Positions 1 to 6,406 of a DNA stretch of 8,308 nucleotides are shown here, one piece after another. Made by a program: the position numbers and the translations under genes. The notes beneath the pieces are model-generated. The model made no database searches. It had not been told where the DNA came from and was given only the letters and a program-made list of their open reading frames with translations. Positions within the stretch are counted from its first letter, which is position 1, and each line of letters opens with the position of its first letter. Source of the DNA: an uncultured Verrucomicrobiota bacterium (GTDB lineage Bacteria > Verrucomicrobiota > Kiritimatiellia > RFP12 > UBA1067); contig CAMZDY010000047.1 of NCBI GenBank assembly GCA_947305585.1, positions 1 through 8,308 on the forward strand. The letters run 5' to 3'.

Positions 1-16
1 TATTCCGGCGCGAAAA

Positions 17-1750
17 TCAATCTAAATCTTCATCAAAAATTTCTTCGGGCTTGTCCGACGGCACCATCAGATACTTCAGCGCCTCCGTCGTCAGCTTGCG
101 GAAAACGACAGCCGAAGAGTTGCCGCCCTGATGGAAAGGACGGAGCGTATCGAAGTCAAGCGACACCAGCACCACTATGGCGGGATCGTCAGCCGGCACG
201 ATGCCGCAGAAACTCGCGATGTAGAGCCCCGGAGCATAGCCTCGCCGGCCCATCGACTTTTGCGCGGTGCCGGTCTTGCCCGCCACCGAGTAGCCCTTGA
301 TGGCCGCGCGCCGGGCCGTGCCCTTGACGCTCGCGACCGGTTTCATGACCTCGCGGATCTTTCGCGCGGTCTCCGCCGAAATAGGACGGCCCACCGGCTC
401 GTCGACGTGCTGATAGACGACATCGCCGTTCGCGCCCACGATCCGGTCGATGACGTGCGGCTTCATCCGCAGTCCGTCGTTGGCGATGGCCTGATAGGCG
501 GAAACGAGCTGGATGGGGGTAACTGTGACGGCCTGTCCGATGGGCGCGCGCGACCAGGTGGCCTTGTCCCAGTTTTTCCAATGGTGGAGGATCCCCACCT
601 CCTCGCCCGGAAGTTCGATTCCGGTCTTGGACCCGAACCCGAACGCCCGCATGTAGTTGTAGAGCCGCTCCTGTCCGAAATCGCATCCGAGCTTGCCCAC
701 CACGATGTTGGACGAGTGCACTACCGCATCCGCCACGCTCATGTACGGCTCCCACACGTGCGATCCGTCGCCCGGCAGCCGGTAGTAGTTCGGATCGTCC
801 CGCTTGGTGTTGTAGAGCGAATCGGGACGCACGAACTTCTCGTTGAGCGCGGAGGCTACGGTTATGACCTTCATCACCGAACCCGGCTCGAACGTGTACC
901 CCACGCAGCGGTTGAGTTTCTGGGCGTCGGTCGTCTTGCCGTAGGCGGCAGGATCGAAATCGGGATAGCTCGCCATCGCCAGCACCGCGCCGCTCTTGGC
1001 GTCCATGATGATGGCCCACCCGGCCGCCGCCCCGAATTCTTCGATGCCCGCTTTGAGTTGCGCCTCGGTTTCGTACTGGAGATTGTGGTCGAGCGTGAGA
1101 TGAATGTCGGCACCCGCCACCGGATCGATCGATATCTTGCGCTTGTCGTAGAGTTCCCGTCCGTTCGCGTCCTTCATGCCCTGGATGCGCCCCGGAATGC
1201 CCGACAGGAACCGGTCGTACTTGAGTTCGAGTCCGGACGACGCCTCCTCTTCGGCATTGATCGCGCCGAGAATGTGGCACATCATCGTGCCGTGCAGATA
1301 CTGCCTTTCCTGCTTGTCGCCGATGGCCACGCCCGCGACCAGCTTGGAATCGGCGATCAGCCGATGCGCTTCGGAATCTGTGGAGCGCGCCAGGAACTGG
1401 TAGCGGTTCTTGCTGTTGGACGCCTTGGCCAAAGTTTCGCGGAAGTCGAGCCCCAGCGCCGACGACACGGTCTTGATGATGGCGGAAGGCGGACGCGGAG
1501 GCTCGCCCTTCCTGCGCACCACCCGGTTCGTGAGCGCCACCGGGTCGAGATGGTATTCCCAGATCGGCACCGACTTGACAAGCGGATATCCGGCCGAATC
1601 GTAGATGGATCCGCGCCGCGCCTTGAGCTCGCGTTCGAACATGTAGTCCACGTCGTCCACTGTGGGATCGACATGGGACCGCACCAGCTTCTGCCCCGAA
1701 TACAGGGCAAAGAGAACGAGTATCGCCGCCTGGAAGCGGAGCCGCGTCAT
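17..1750 (-). CDS. ftsI: FtsI/PBP2b-type septal peptidoglycan transpeptidase
   Basis: Class B penicillin-binding protein of 577 residues that cross-links septal peptidoglycan at the division site, acting in the periplasm from a membrane anchor. One N-terminal membrane segment (about residues 6-23) is followed by the pedestal motif RGSIYDSAGYPLV (46-58; the family norm is RGxIxDRNGxxLA). The transpeptidase domain carries all three catalytic motifs: SVMK with the active-site serine at 291, SSN at 346-348 and KTG at 492-494. There is no PASTA domain; the C-terminus ends in a short acidic tail. The start is the ATG at 1750, which overlaps the ftsL stop as ATGA. The frame stays open to 1927, but that stretch is inside ftsL and reads as low-complexity sequence, so I rejected it. 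Its position directly after ftsL is the standard dcw order and favours FtsI over PBP2/MrdA. The Shine-Dalgarno AGGAG abuts the ATG, so translation probably depends on ftsL. Function is highly confident; the exact paralogue name is slightly less so. Confidence 0.95.
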   Translation of the reverse strand: MTRLRFQAAILVLFALYSGQKLVRSHVDPTVDDVDYMFERELKARRGSIYDSAGYPLVKSVPIWEYHLDPVALTNRVVRRKGEPPRPPSAIIKTVSSALGLDFRETLAKASNSKNRYQFLARSTDSEAHRLIADSKLVAGVAIGDKQERQYLHGTMMCHILGAINAEEEASSGLELKYDRFLSGIPGRIQGMKDANGRELYDKRKISIDPVAGADIHLTLDHNLQYETEAQLKAGIEEFGAAAGWAIIMDAKSGAVLAMASYPDFDPAAYGKTTDAQKLNRCVGYTFEPGSVMKVITVASALNEKFVRPDSLYNTKRDDPNYYRLPGDGSHVWEPYMSVADAVVHSSNIVVGKLGCDFGQERLYNYMRAFGFGSKTGIELPGEEVGILHHWKNWDKATWSRAPIGQAVTVTPIQLVSAYQAIANDGLRMKPHVIDRIVGANGDVVYQHVDEPVGRPISAETARKIREVMKPVASVKGTARRAAIKGYSVAGKTGTAQKSMGRRGYAPGLYIASFCGIVPADDPAIVVLVSLDFDTLRPFHQGGNSSAVVFRKLTTEALKYLMVPSDKPEEIFDEDLD

Positions 1751-2142
1751 CTCCTGGCCAGATTGCGCACGCGCGACGACTGCGCGCGCTTGACCGACAA
1801 CTGACCCTTGAGCGGCATGCGGTTGGAGCCCATGCGCACTATCTGCAGATCGTTGGGCGTGTTCATCTTGAGCCCGTGATTCAACAGCGCGGCCTGGAGC
1901 GACCCGGGATTCTTCATCCCCTCCCAACGCGTCTCTTCGCGCTGCCGGTCCTCCTCCAGCGAATTGAGCGTGCGCATCTTGACGCCGATCTCCTTCTGGA
2001 TCGACTGCTCGTTCGTCTTCGCCAGCATGTTGAAAATGACCATCGCGAACAGCATCACGATCACCCCGCCCACGTTGAGGGTGCGGACCGCCGATACGCT
2101 CATGCGCTTGCTGCGCTTCCGGTTCTTCCTGTACTTCTTCAT
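1747..2142 (-). CDS. ftsL: FtsL-like divisome membrane protein
   Basis: Small bitopic protein of 131 residues. FtsL joins FtsB and FtsQ and activates the FtsW-FtsI synthase at the septum. A very basic cytoplasmic N-terminus (MKKYRKNRKRSKR, 1-13) precedes one membrane helix (about 22-41). A charged stretch with coiled-coil character follows (about 43-75), then a tail around SLQAALLNHGLKMNTPNDLQ (81-100). FtsL diverges strongly in sequence, so the name rests on size, topology and position between rsmH and ftsI rather than on a motif. The ATG at 2142 was chosen because AAAGGA (2149-2154) lies 6 bases upstream and the start sits one base past the rsmH stop. A longer reading to 2202 would run back into rsmH. 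The stop overlaps the ftsI start as ATGA. Confidence 0.8.
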   Translation of the reverse strand: MKKYRKNRKRSKRMSVSAVRTLNVGGVIVMLFAMVIFNMLAKTNEQSIQKEIGVKMRTLNSLEEDRQREETRWEGMKNPGSLQAALLNHGLKMNTPNDLQIVRMGSNRMPLKGQLSVKRAQSSRVRNLARR

Positions 2143-2143
2143 C

Positions 2144-3055
2144 TCAAATCCTTTCTTTTTCCACCGCCCGCAGTTTGGCGCTGCGCGCGCGCGGATTGGC
2201 ATGGACCTCTTCCTCGGCCGCCTTTATGGCCTTGCGTGTAACCGCCTTCACCTTTGGAAGTGCGCCCTCCCACCTGCTGCCGCCGGCCTGCAAGGAAACC
2301 TCGCGTCCGGCATGCTCCGCAAAAAATCTTTTCACCATCCGGTCCGACAGGCTTTCGAACGTGATCACCGCCATCCTGCCGCCCGGCTTGAGGACCCTGA
2401 GTCCCCCTTCGAGCGCCCGCTCCAGCTCGCCCAGCTCGTCGTTCACTTTCATCCGGAGCGCCTGAAACGTCCGCGTGGCCGGGTGATGCGCGCCCTTTCT
2501 GCCCCCGACCGCCTTCTCCACGATTCCGGCGAGCTGTGTCGTCGTCTCGATCCGCCCGTCCGCGCGCGCCTTCACGATCGCCTGCGCGATCCGCCTCGCC
2601 TGCGGCTCTTCCCCGAGTTCCCGCAGAATCGCTTCCAGTTCCGGCGCCTCGAGTCCGTTCGCCAGGTCGGCCGCCGTCGGACCCTTCGTCCGGTCCATCC
2701 GCATGTCCAAAGGGCCCTCGCGCATGAAACTGAATCCGCGCTCCGCCTCGTCCAGCTGGGGCGACGAAACCCCGAGATCCATCAGCACGCCGTCCACCTC
2801 GTCCCATCCGTGCGCACGCACGATCGCCTCCAGGTCGCCGTGATTCCCTTTCACCACCTCGAGCCCTTCGATCCCCATCGCCTCCAGCTCGCCCACCGCC
2901 TCGTCGTCGCGATCGATCCCCAACACCTTCGCGCCCCGTTCTATCATCCCGCGCGCATGTCCCGCCCGCCCCAACGTCCCGTCCACATACCTGCCGCCCG
3001 GTTCGATCTCAAGGACCTTCATCGTCTCCTCGAAAAGAACCGGCACGTGCTTCAT
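2144..3055 (-). CDS. rsmH: 16S rRNA (cytosine1402-N4)-methyltransferase RsmH (MraW)
   Basis: A 303-residue SAM-dependent methyltransferase that N4-methylates C1402 of 16S rRNA in the ribosomal P site. The signatures of the family run in order: the opening MKHVPVLFEETMKVL, the SAM-binding VDGTLGRAGHA (24-34), GIDRD (46-50), DLGVSSPQLD (93-102), GFSFMREGPLDMRMD (107-121), the HPATRTFQALRMKVNDEL region (191-208), ITFESLSDRMVKRFF (231-245) and the C-terminal NPRARSAKLRAVEK (287-300). The length is normal. The start is the ATG at 3055, which shares its A with the last base of the mraZ stop (TGATG); a GGTGGG stretch lies just upstream. An in-frame extension to 3208 would sit inside mraZ and does not resemble RsmH. 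This is the standard second gene of the dcw cluster. Confidence 0.97.
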   Translation of the reverse strand: MKHVPVLFEETMKVLEIEPGGRYVDGTLGRAGHARGMIERGAKVLGIDRDDEAVGELEAMGIEGLEVVKGNHGDLEAIVRAHGWDEVDGVLMDLGVSSPQLDEAERGFSFMREGPLDMRMDRTKGPTAADLANGLEAPELEAILRELGEEPQARRIAQAIVKARADGRIETTTQLAGIVEKAVGGRKGAHHPATRTFQALRMKVNDELGELERALEGGLRVLKPGGRMAVITFESLSDRMVKRFFAEHAGREVSLQAGGSRWEGALPKVKAVTRKAIKAAEEEVHANPRARSAKLRAVEKERI

Positions 3056-3537
3056 CAGAATCCCACCGACTCCAAAGCGCTGTTGAGCTCGACCTGATCC
3101 ACCACATCCGGCTTGAGCGCCGCCGGATTCCAAAGCTTGATCATGCGGACCGAACCCACCATCGCAACCGTCGTCGTCAAGTTCGCAAACTGAAGGAGCT
3201 TGTCGCAAACGCGGATTCGGCCCTGCACATCGAGCGTAAGCTGCTCAGTTGCCGCACCGATGGCCTGGAGATGCTTCGTGACCGAGGGATCAAACAAAGC
3301 CCGCTCACGCAGCTTCGCCAATCTCGACTCCATCTCCGCCGGGGGGATGAGGTTGAGACAGCGCTCCTTGCCGTCAGGCATCACGTAAACATACTTGGGA
3401 TCCCCCATCACCTCCCGCCATCCGCTCGGGATGGTGAAACGGTGCTTGGGGTCGAGGTTGTATTCACAACGCCCTACCAAGACTCCCGAGTCTGTTCCGG
3501 TCGACATAGCGACACTCTGATTGCCTACTTTTGACAT
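3055..3537 (-). CDS. mraZ: MraZ, dcw-cluster transcriptional regulator
   Basis: DNA-binding protein of the AbrB-like double-psi-barrel fold that forms rings and represses its own dcw promoter. Up to 160 residues can be read. Both family DxxxR signatures are present: DPKHR within NLDPKHRFTIP (28-37) and DVQGR (103-107), one per MraZ half. The start is uncertain. The ATG at 3537 gives the longest form, but it lies about 11 bases below the -10 hexamer and is itself part of an operator box, which would make a nearly leaderless message. The ATG at 3507 (150 residues) leaves a leader of about 35 bases and is equally plausible. A TTG at 3480, just after GGGAG, would give an N-terminus (VGRCEYNLDPKHR) close to the canonical MFRGEYEHNLD. 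First gene of its unit; the stop overlaps the rsmH start. Confidence 0.93.
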   Translation of the reverse strand: MSKVGNQSVAMSTGTDSGVLVGRCEYNLDPKHRFTIPSGWREVMGDPKYVYVMPDGKERCLNLIPPAEMESRLAKLRERALFDPSVTKHLQAIGAATEQLTLDVQGRIRVCDKLLQFANLTTTVAMVGSVRMIKLWNPAALKPDVVDQVELNSALESVGF

Positions 3538-3567
3538 TGTCTGACACTATTATACACTTTTTGACAC
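3532..3567 (-). promoter_or_regulatory. Putative MraZ operator: four boxes at a 10-base period
   Basis: Four hexamers recur exactly every 10 bases on the minus strand: GTGTCA (3562-3567), GTGTAT (3552-3557), GTGTCA (3542-3547) and ATGTCA (3532-3537). They cover the spacer, the -10 hexamer, the start point and the upstream candidate mraZ start codon. A fifth match, ATGTCG (3502-3507), lies on the same 10-base lattice at the second mraZ ATG. MraZ is known to bind short direct repeats spaced one helical turn apart upstream of its own gene (TGGGN repeats in E. coli, AAAGTG-type boxes in mollicutes). The assignment to MraZ is inferred from spacing and position. Confidence 0.75.
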
Positions 3568-3600
3568 CCATTTGTCAATAGGTAAAAGTAAAAATTTTAT
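3549..3600 (-). promoter_or_regulatory. Sigma-70-type promoter of mraZ-rsmH-ftsL-ftsI, with UP-like element
   Basis: Reading on the minus strand, a consensus -35 hexamer TTGACA (3573-3578) and a consensus -10 hexamer TATAAT (3549-3554) are separated by 18 bases. Immediately upstream (about 3579-3600) is an AT-rich tract with A and T runs, as in UP elements. Transcription should begin near 3541-3543. The match is striking in an otherwise GC-rich window and it sits exactly at the head of the dcw cluster. Confidence 0.9.
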
Positions 3601-3606
3601 TTCGGC

Positions 3607-3638
3607 AAAAAAGAAGTCGCGGTTTTCGGCCGCGACTT
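3607..3638 (-). terminator. Rho-independent terminator after the beta-CASP nuclease gene
   Basis: A perfect 9-bp inverted repeat (arms 3614-3622 and 3630-3638, AAGTCGCGG / CCGCGACTT) encloses a 7-base loop. On the minus strand it is followed, after one C, by six Ts (3612-3607). It begins 5 bases after the stop codon at 3644-3646 and ends before the dcw promoter, so it separates the two transcription units. Confidence 0.88.
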
Positions 3639-3643
3639 TTCGT

Positions 3644-5044
3644 TCAATCGAACTTGTAGGTTTGCCCCGGAGAAGGCGCTATTGCATTGGGGATTCCGTG
3701 TTCTTTCAGTATCTCCACCATTGCGTTCACCTTGTCCGGTTCGCCATGCACCGCGAAGGCGTGGCGCACGTTGTCCTTGACCTCGTCCAGCCAGTTGGTG
3801 AGTCCCGTGCGGTCTGCATGGGCCGACAGCGCGTTGATCACCTCGACTTTGGCTTTCAGCTCCATTTCCTCTCCGAGGATGCGGATCGGATTGCGCTGTT
3901 CGACGATCCGGCGCCCCAGAGTGTTCTCCGCCTGGAAGCCCACGATGAGGATGATGTTGTCTTCGTCCTGCACGCAATGCTTGAGGTGGTGGAGCACGCG
4001 TCCGCCTTCGCACATGCCGCTCGCCGCGATGATCACCATCGGCCCCGGAGTATCGTTGAGCGCCATCGACTCCTCCGGCGTGCCCACGAACACCATGCCC
4101 GGAAACTCGCACGGATCCTTGCCCTGCATCAGCATCTCGCGCGCCTCGCGGTTGTACACCTCACGGTGCGCGGCATAGATGCGCGTGGCCTTCTGCGACA
4201 GGGGCGAATCGATGTACACCTTAACCTCGCGCGGAAACTTCTTCTTCTCGAGGAGCTTGTTGAGATACCAGATGATCTGCTGCGTGCGCCCCACCGAAAA
4301 CGCCGGGATGAGCAGCTTGGAGTTGTGGCGGTCGATGTACTTGAGGTACTTCTCGAGCCGGAACTCCACGTCGTCGGCCGGCGGATGGAAGCGGTCCGCG
4401 TAGGTGGACTCGATCAGCAGGATATCCGCCCCCGACGGATATTCGAAGTGGCGGAGGATGGGCTGGTCGGGCTGACCCAGATCGCCCGAAAAGAGCAACC
4501 GGTGATTGTGTCCGTGATCCGACTTCACGTCCAGCTGCACCAACGCCGACCCGAGGATGTGCCCCGCGTTGAAGAACTCGAGCGTGATCCCCGGCGCGAT
4601 CTGTCTCGGCTCGTGCATGTGCGTGGGCACGAACAGCTGCATCAGCGCGTCCACGTCCTTTTCGTCGTACAGCGGCTCGAACAGTTTCTTGCCTTCGCGC
4701 TTGCGCTTCTTGTTGATGTAGTCGAGATCGCGCTTCTGCAGATAGCACGAATCCTTGAGCATGATCGCGCAAAGATCGGTGGTGGACTGCCGCGCGAACA
4801 CCCGTCCCCTGAAGCCCTGCCTCACGAGCTGCGGCAGGTTGCCCGAATGGTCGATGTGCGCGTGCGACAAAATAACGTAGTCGATCGTCTTCGGGTCGAT
4901 CGGCAGATTGCGGTTTTTCTCGAACGCCTCTTTGCGGTGCCCCTGATAGAGTCCGCAGTCGAGGAGTATCCGCTTGCCGTTAGCCTCCACGAGATGCATC
5001 GATCCCGTAGTGGTCTGCGCCGCGCCGTAGAAAGTGATCCGCAT
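3644..5044 (-). CDS. Beta-CASP metallo-beta-lactamase RNA nuclease (CPSF73/COG1236-like)
   Basis: A 466-residue metal-dependent hydrolase of the beta-CASP branch, whose characterised members are RNA endo- or exonucleases (CPSF73/Ysh1, archaeal aCPSF, RNase J). Metallo-beta-lactamase motifs are complete: DCGLYQG (29-35), HAHIDHSG (61-68), the histidine in GHILGSA (161-167) and the aspartate in SGDLG (186-190). The beta-CASP motifs follow: A as ESTYADR (212-218, where many relatives have ESTYGDR), B at the histidines of SGM-(C)EGGR-VLHHL (342-354), and C at SAHADR (407-412). HGE at 433-435 marks the C-terminal RMMBL segment. No KH domain is present, unlike archaeal aCPSF1. The start is the ATG at 5044, with AGGAGG (5050-5055) 5 bases upstream; it overlaps the ispA stop as TGATG. 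Upstream in-frame sequence to 5521 lies inside ispA and is not protein-like. The RNA substrate is unknown. Confidence 0.93.
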   Translation of the reverse strand: MRITFYGAAQTTTGSMHLVEANGKRILLDCGLYQGHRKEAFEKNRNLPIDPKTIDYVILSHAHIDHSGNLPQLVRQGFRGRVFARQSTTDLCAIMLKDSCYLQKRDLDYINKKRKREGKKLFEPLYDEKDVDALMQLFVPTHMHEPRQIAPGITLEFFNAGHILGSALVQLDVKSDHGHNHRLLFSGDLGQPDQPILRHFEYPSGADILLIESTYADRFHPPADDVEFRLEKYLKYIDRHNSKLLIPAFSVGRTQQIIWYLNKLLEKKKFPREVKVYIDSPLSQKATRIYAAHREVYNREAREMLMQGKDPCEFPGMVFVGTPEESMALNDTPGPMVIIAASGMCEGGRVLHHLKHCVQDEDNIILIVGFQAENTLGRRIVEQRNPIRILGEEMELKAKVEVINALSAHADRTGLTNWLDEVKDNVRHAFAVHGEPDKVNAMVEILKEHGIPNAIAPSPGQTYKFD

Positions 5045-5799
5045 CACACCCTCCTTCCCAAGAGTCTGTTCGCGAGTTCCCGCAAAAACGCCGTGTCGCC
5101 CTTGAGCCGCGCTAGCGCCTCCACCGCCCGGCGCGTGGTCTCCTGCGCCAGCTGCTCCGTCTCTTCCCGCGAGTACGTGTAATCGCCGTCCAGCAAATCG
5201 TCTTCGTACTGGAACGCGAGCCCCAGATTGAGCGCGAACGCCTCCAACGCCGCGATATCGTCCTCCGATCCTCCGCCCGCCAGACCGCCCATCTTGGCCG
5301 CCGCCACGAACAGATCTGCCGTCTTGTGCTCGTAGATGTACGGGATGTCTTTGTCCGATCCGATGTCTTCCGCCTGTCCCGCCACCACTCCTACGCCCTT
5401 TTCCCCTAGCGTCCTTACGATCGCCCCCGCGTTCCGGCGCGCTTTGGCCGCAACACCGAACGCCAACGCCTGCAACGCATCTCCGGCAAGAATCGCATCC
5501 GCCTCGCCGAACTTCGCCCATACGCTAGGCTTGCCCCGGCGCTCCGTGTCGTTGTCCATCGCGGGCAGATCGTCGTGCACCAAAGTGTAGTTGTGCAGCA
5601 GTTCGATCGCCGCCGCCGGATATCGCGCGTCCTCCGCCCGGCCGCCTACCGCCTCTGCCGCAGCGAGACAGATCAAGGGACGTATCCGCTTGCCGCCCGC
5701 CCCCACTGCGTAGCGCATGGCCTCCGACAGCTTCTCCGGTCTGCCCTTCGGCAGCACCTCGTCCAGCGTCCGCTCGACGATTTCGAGGTAGCTATCCAA
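5044..5799 (-). CDS. ispA: Short-chain (farnesyl/geranyl-type) polyprenyl diphosphate synthase, IspA-like
   Basis: Cytosolic trans-prenyltransferase that condenses IPP with allylic diphosphates, making the precursor for undecaprenyl phosphate and quinones. At 251 residues it is about 40-50 shorter than typical IspA. Visible motifs are GGKRIRP (35-41), the first Asp-rich motif DDLPAMD (76-82) in the IspA-style form with two extra residues, RRGKPSV (87-93), GQAEDI (141-146), the lysine of YEHKTADLF (156-164) and the second Asp-rich motif DDLLD (200-204). Right after this the usual segment containing the GKxTYP lysine is missing: the sequence runs directly DGDYTYSREE. The C-terminal helices look intact, so this is an internal deletion. 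The start is the TTG at 5799, supported by AGGAGG 7 bases upstream and an 8-base overlap with purN. Product chain length cannot be read with certainty. Confidence 0.92.
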   Translation of the reverse strand: MDSYLEIVERTLDEVLPKGRPEKLSEAMRYAVGAGGKRIRPLICLAAAEAVGGRAEDARYPAAAIELLHNYTLVHDDLPAMDNDTERRGKPSVWAKFGEADAILAGDALQALAFGVAAKARRNAGAIVRTLGEKGVGVVAGQAEDIGSDKDIPYIYEHKTADLFVAAAKMGGLAGGGSEDDIAALEAFALNLGLAFQYEDDLLDGDYTYSREETEQLAQETTRRAVEALARLKGDTAFLRELANRLLGRRV

Positions 5800-6406
5800 T
5801 TCTCACCCTCCTGCCTTCGATCCGGAAATCGCCCTTCGCGATGATCCTCAGCGCCTCCGGATACGCGAGGTGCTCCTGCACCTGGATGCGCGCATGGAGA
5901 CTCTCGGGCGTGTCGTTCTCCTCCACCGGCACGCACTTCTGCACGATGATCGGACCCGAATCCGTCCCCGCGTCCACGAAATGCACCGTCACCCCCGCCA
6001 CCTTGCAGCCGTAGTCGAGCGCCTGCGTCCAGCTGTGCACGCCCGGAAAAGCCGGCAGCAGCGCCGGATGGATGTTGATTACCCGGTCGGGAAACGACGC
6101 CAGCAGTTTCGGCTTCACGATCCGCATGAACCCCGCCAGCACCACCGTGTCCACTCCGGCCCCCTTCAAAAGCTCGATGCACCGGTCCTCCGCCGGCCCC
6201 TCCAGTTTCGTCCGGAACGGCGCGCAGTCCAGATACGCGCACGGAATATTGTGCCGCTTCGCCCGCTCCAGTATCTTCGCATCCGGCACGTCCGCCAGCA
6301 CGATACGGATCTCCGCGTCCAGTTCGCCCCGGCCGATCGCGTCCACGATGCTCTGCATGTTGGAGCCCGCGCCCGACCCGAGCACGCCCAGTTTGAGTCT
6401 ACTCAT
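5792..6406 (-). CDS. purN: Phosphoribosylglycinamide formyltransferase PurN
   Basis: A 204-residue folate-dependent GAR transformylase: it transfers the formyl group of 10-formyl-THF to glycinamide ribonucleotide in the third step of purine synthesis. The phosphate-binding GSGAGSNMQ (10-18) is followed by FMRIVK (93-98). The catalytic asparagine and histidine lie in INIHPALLPAFPG (N111, H113) and the catalytic aspartate in VDAGTDSGPII (D149), matching N106/H108/D144 of the E. coli enzyme. Length is normal. The start is the ATG at 6406, with AAGG about 7 bases upstream. It overlaps the end of the upstream gene by 8 bases, and its own stop overlaps ispA by 8 bases. No other purine gene is in the window, so it is carried in a mixed operon. 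Confidence 0.97.
   Translation of the reverse strand: MSRLKLGVLGSGAGSNMQSIVDAIGRGELDAEIRIVLADVPDAKILERAKRHNIPCAYLDCAPFRTKLEGPAEDRCIELLKGAGVDTVVLAGFMRIVKPKLLASFPDRVINIHPALLPAFPGVHSWTQALDYGCKVAGVTVHFVDAGTDSGPIIVQKCVPVEENDTPESLHARIQVQEHLAYPEALRIIAKGDFRIEGRRVRIG
5807..5812 (-). promoter_or_regulatory. Shine-Dalgarno AGGAGG deciding the TTG start of ispA
   Basis: A perfect AGGAGG lies 7 bases upstream of the TTG at 5797-5799, inside the last codons of purN. No ATG or GTG in the ispA frame lies nearby, and the first motif-bearing residues follow the TTG at the normal distance, so the TTG is the best start. Confidence 0.85.

Noticed and set aside
1..16. Start of the next dcw gene (such as murE) at the left edge
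   Set aside because: Only 16 bases remain after the ftsI stop and they contain no supported start, so nothing can be called.
131..1804. 557-codon open frame on the plus strand opposite ftsI
   Set aside because: It mirrors the third-position GC bias of ftsI, is rich in Arg/His/Leu with no motif, and the opposite strand carries a full set of PBP motifs.
1751..1927. N-terminal extension of ftsI by 59 codons
   Set aside because: It overlaps ftsL and precedes the membrane anchor with charged low-complexity sequence; the ATG at 1750 sits at the ATGA overlap.
2139..2807. 222-codon minus-strand frame inside rsmH
   Set aside because: Gly/Arg/Ala-rich off-frame reading of rsmH, whose own frame has every family motif.
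3538..3643. A small RNA or riboswitch in the only intergenic gap
   Set aside because: The gap is fully explained by a terminator, an UP-like tract and a promoter/operator; no room remains for a structured leader.
3572..5182. 536-codon open frame on the plus strand opposite the beta-CASP gene
   Set aside because: Same compositional shadow; it begins inside the mraZ promoter and runs through the terminator hairpin, and shows no recognisable domain.
5044..5205. A frameshift or truncation explaining the short IspA
   Set aside because: The C-terminal helices remain in frame and the stop overlaps the next start with its ribosome site in place, so an internal deletion fits better.
5045..5521. N-terminal extension of the beta-CASP protein by 159 codons
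   Set aside because: Gly/Arg-rich off-frame reading of ispA; the ATG at 5044 has a strong Shine-Dalgarno and begins the canonical fold.
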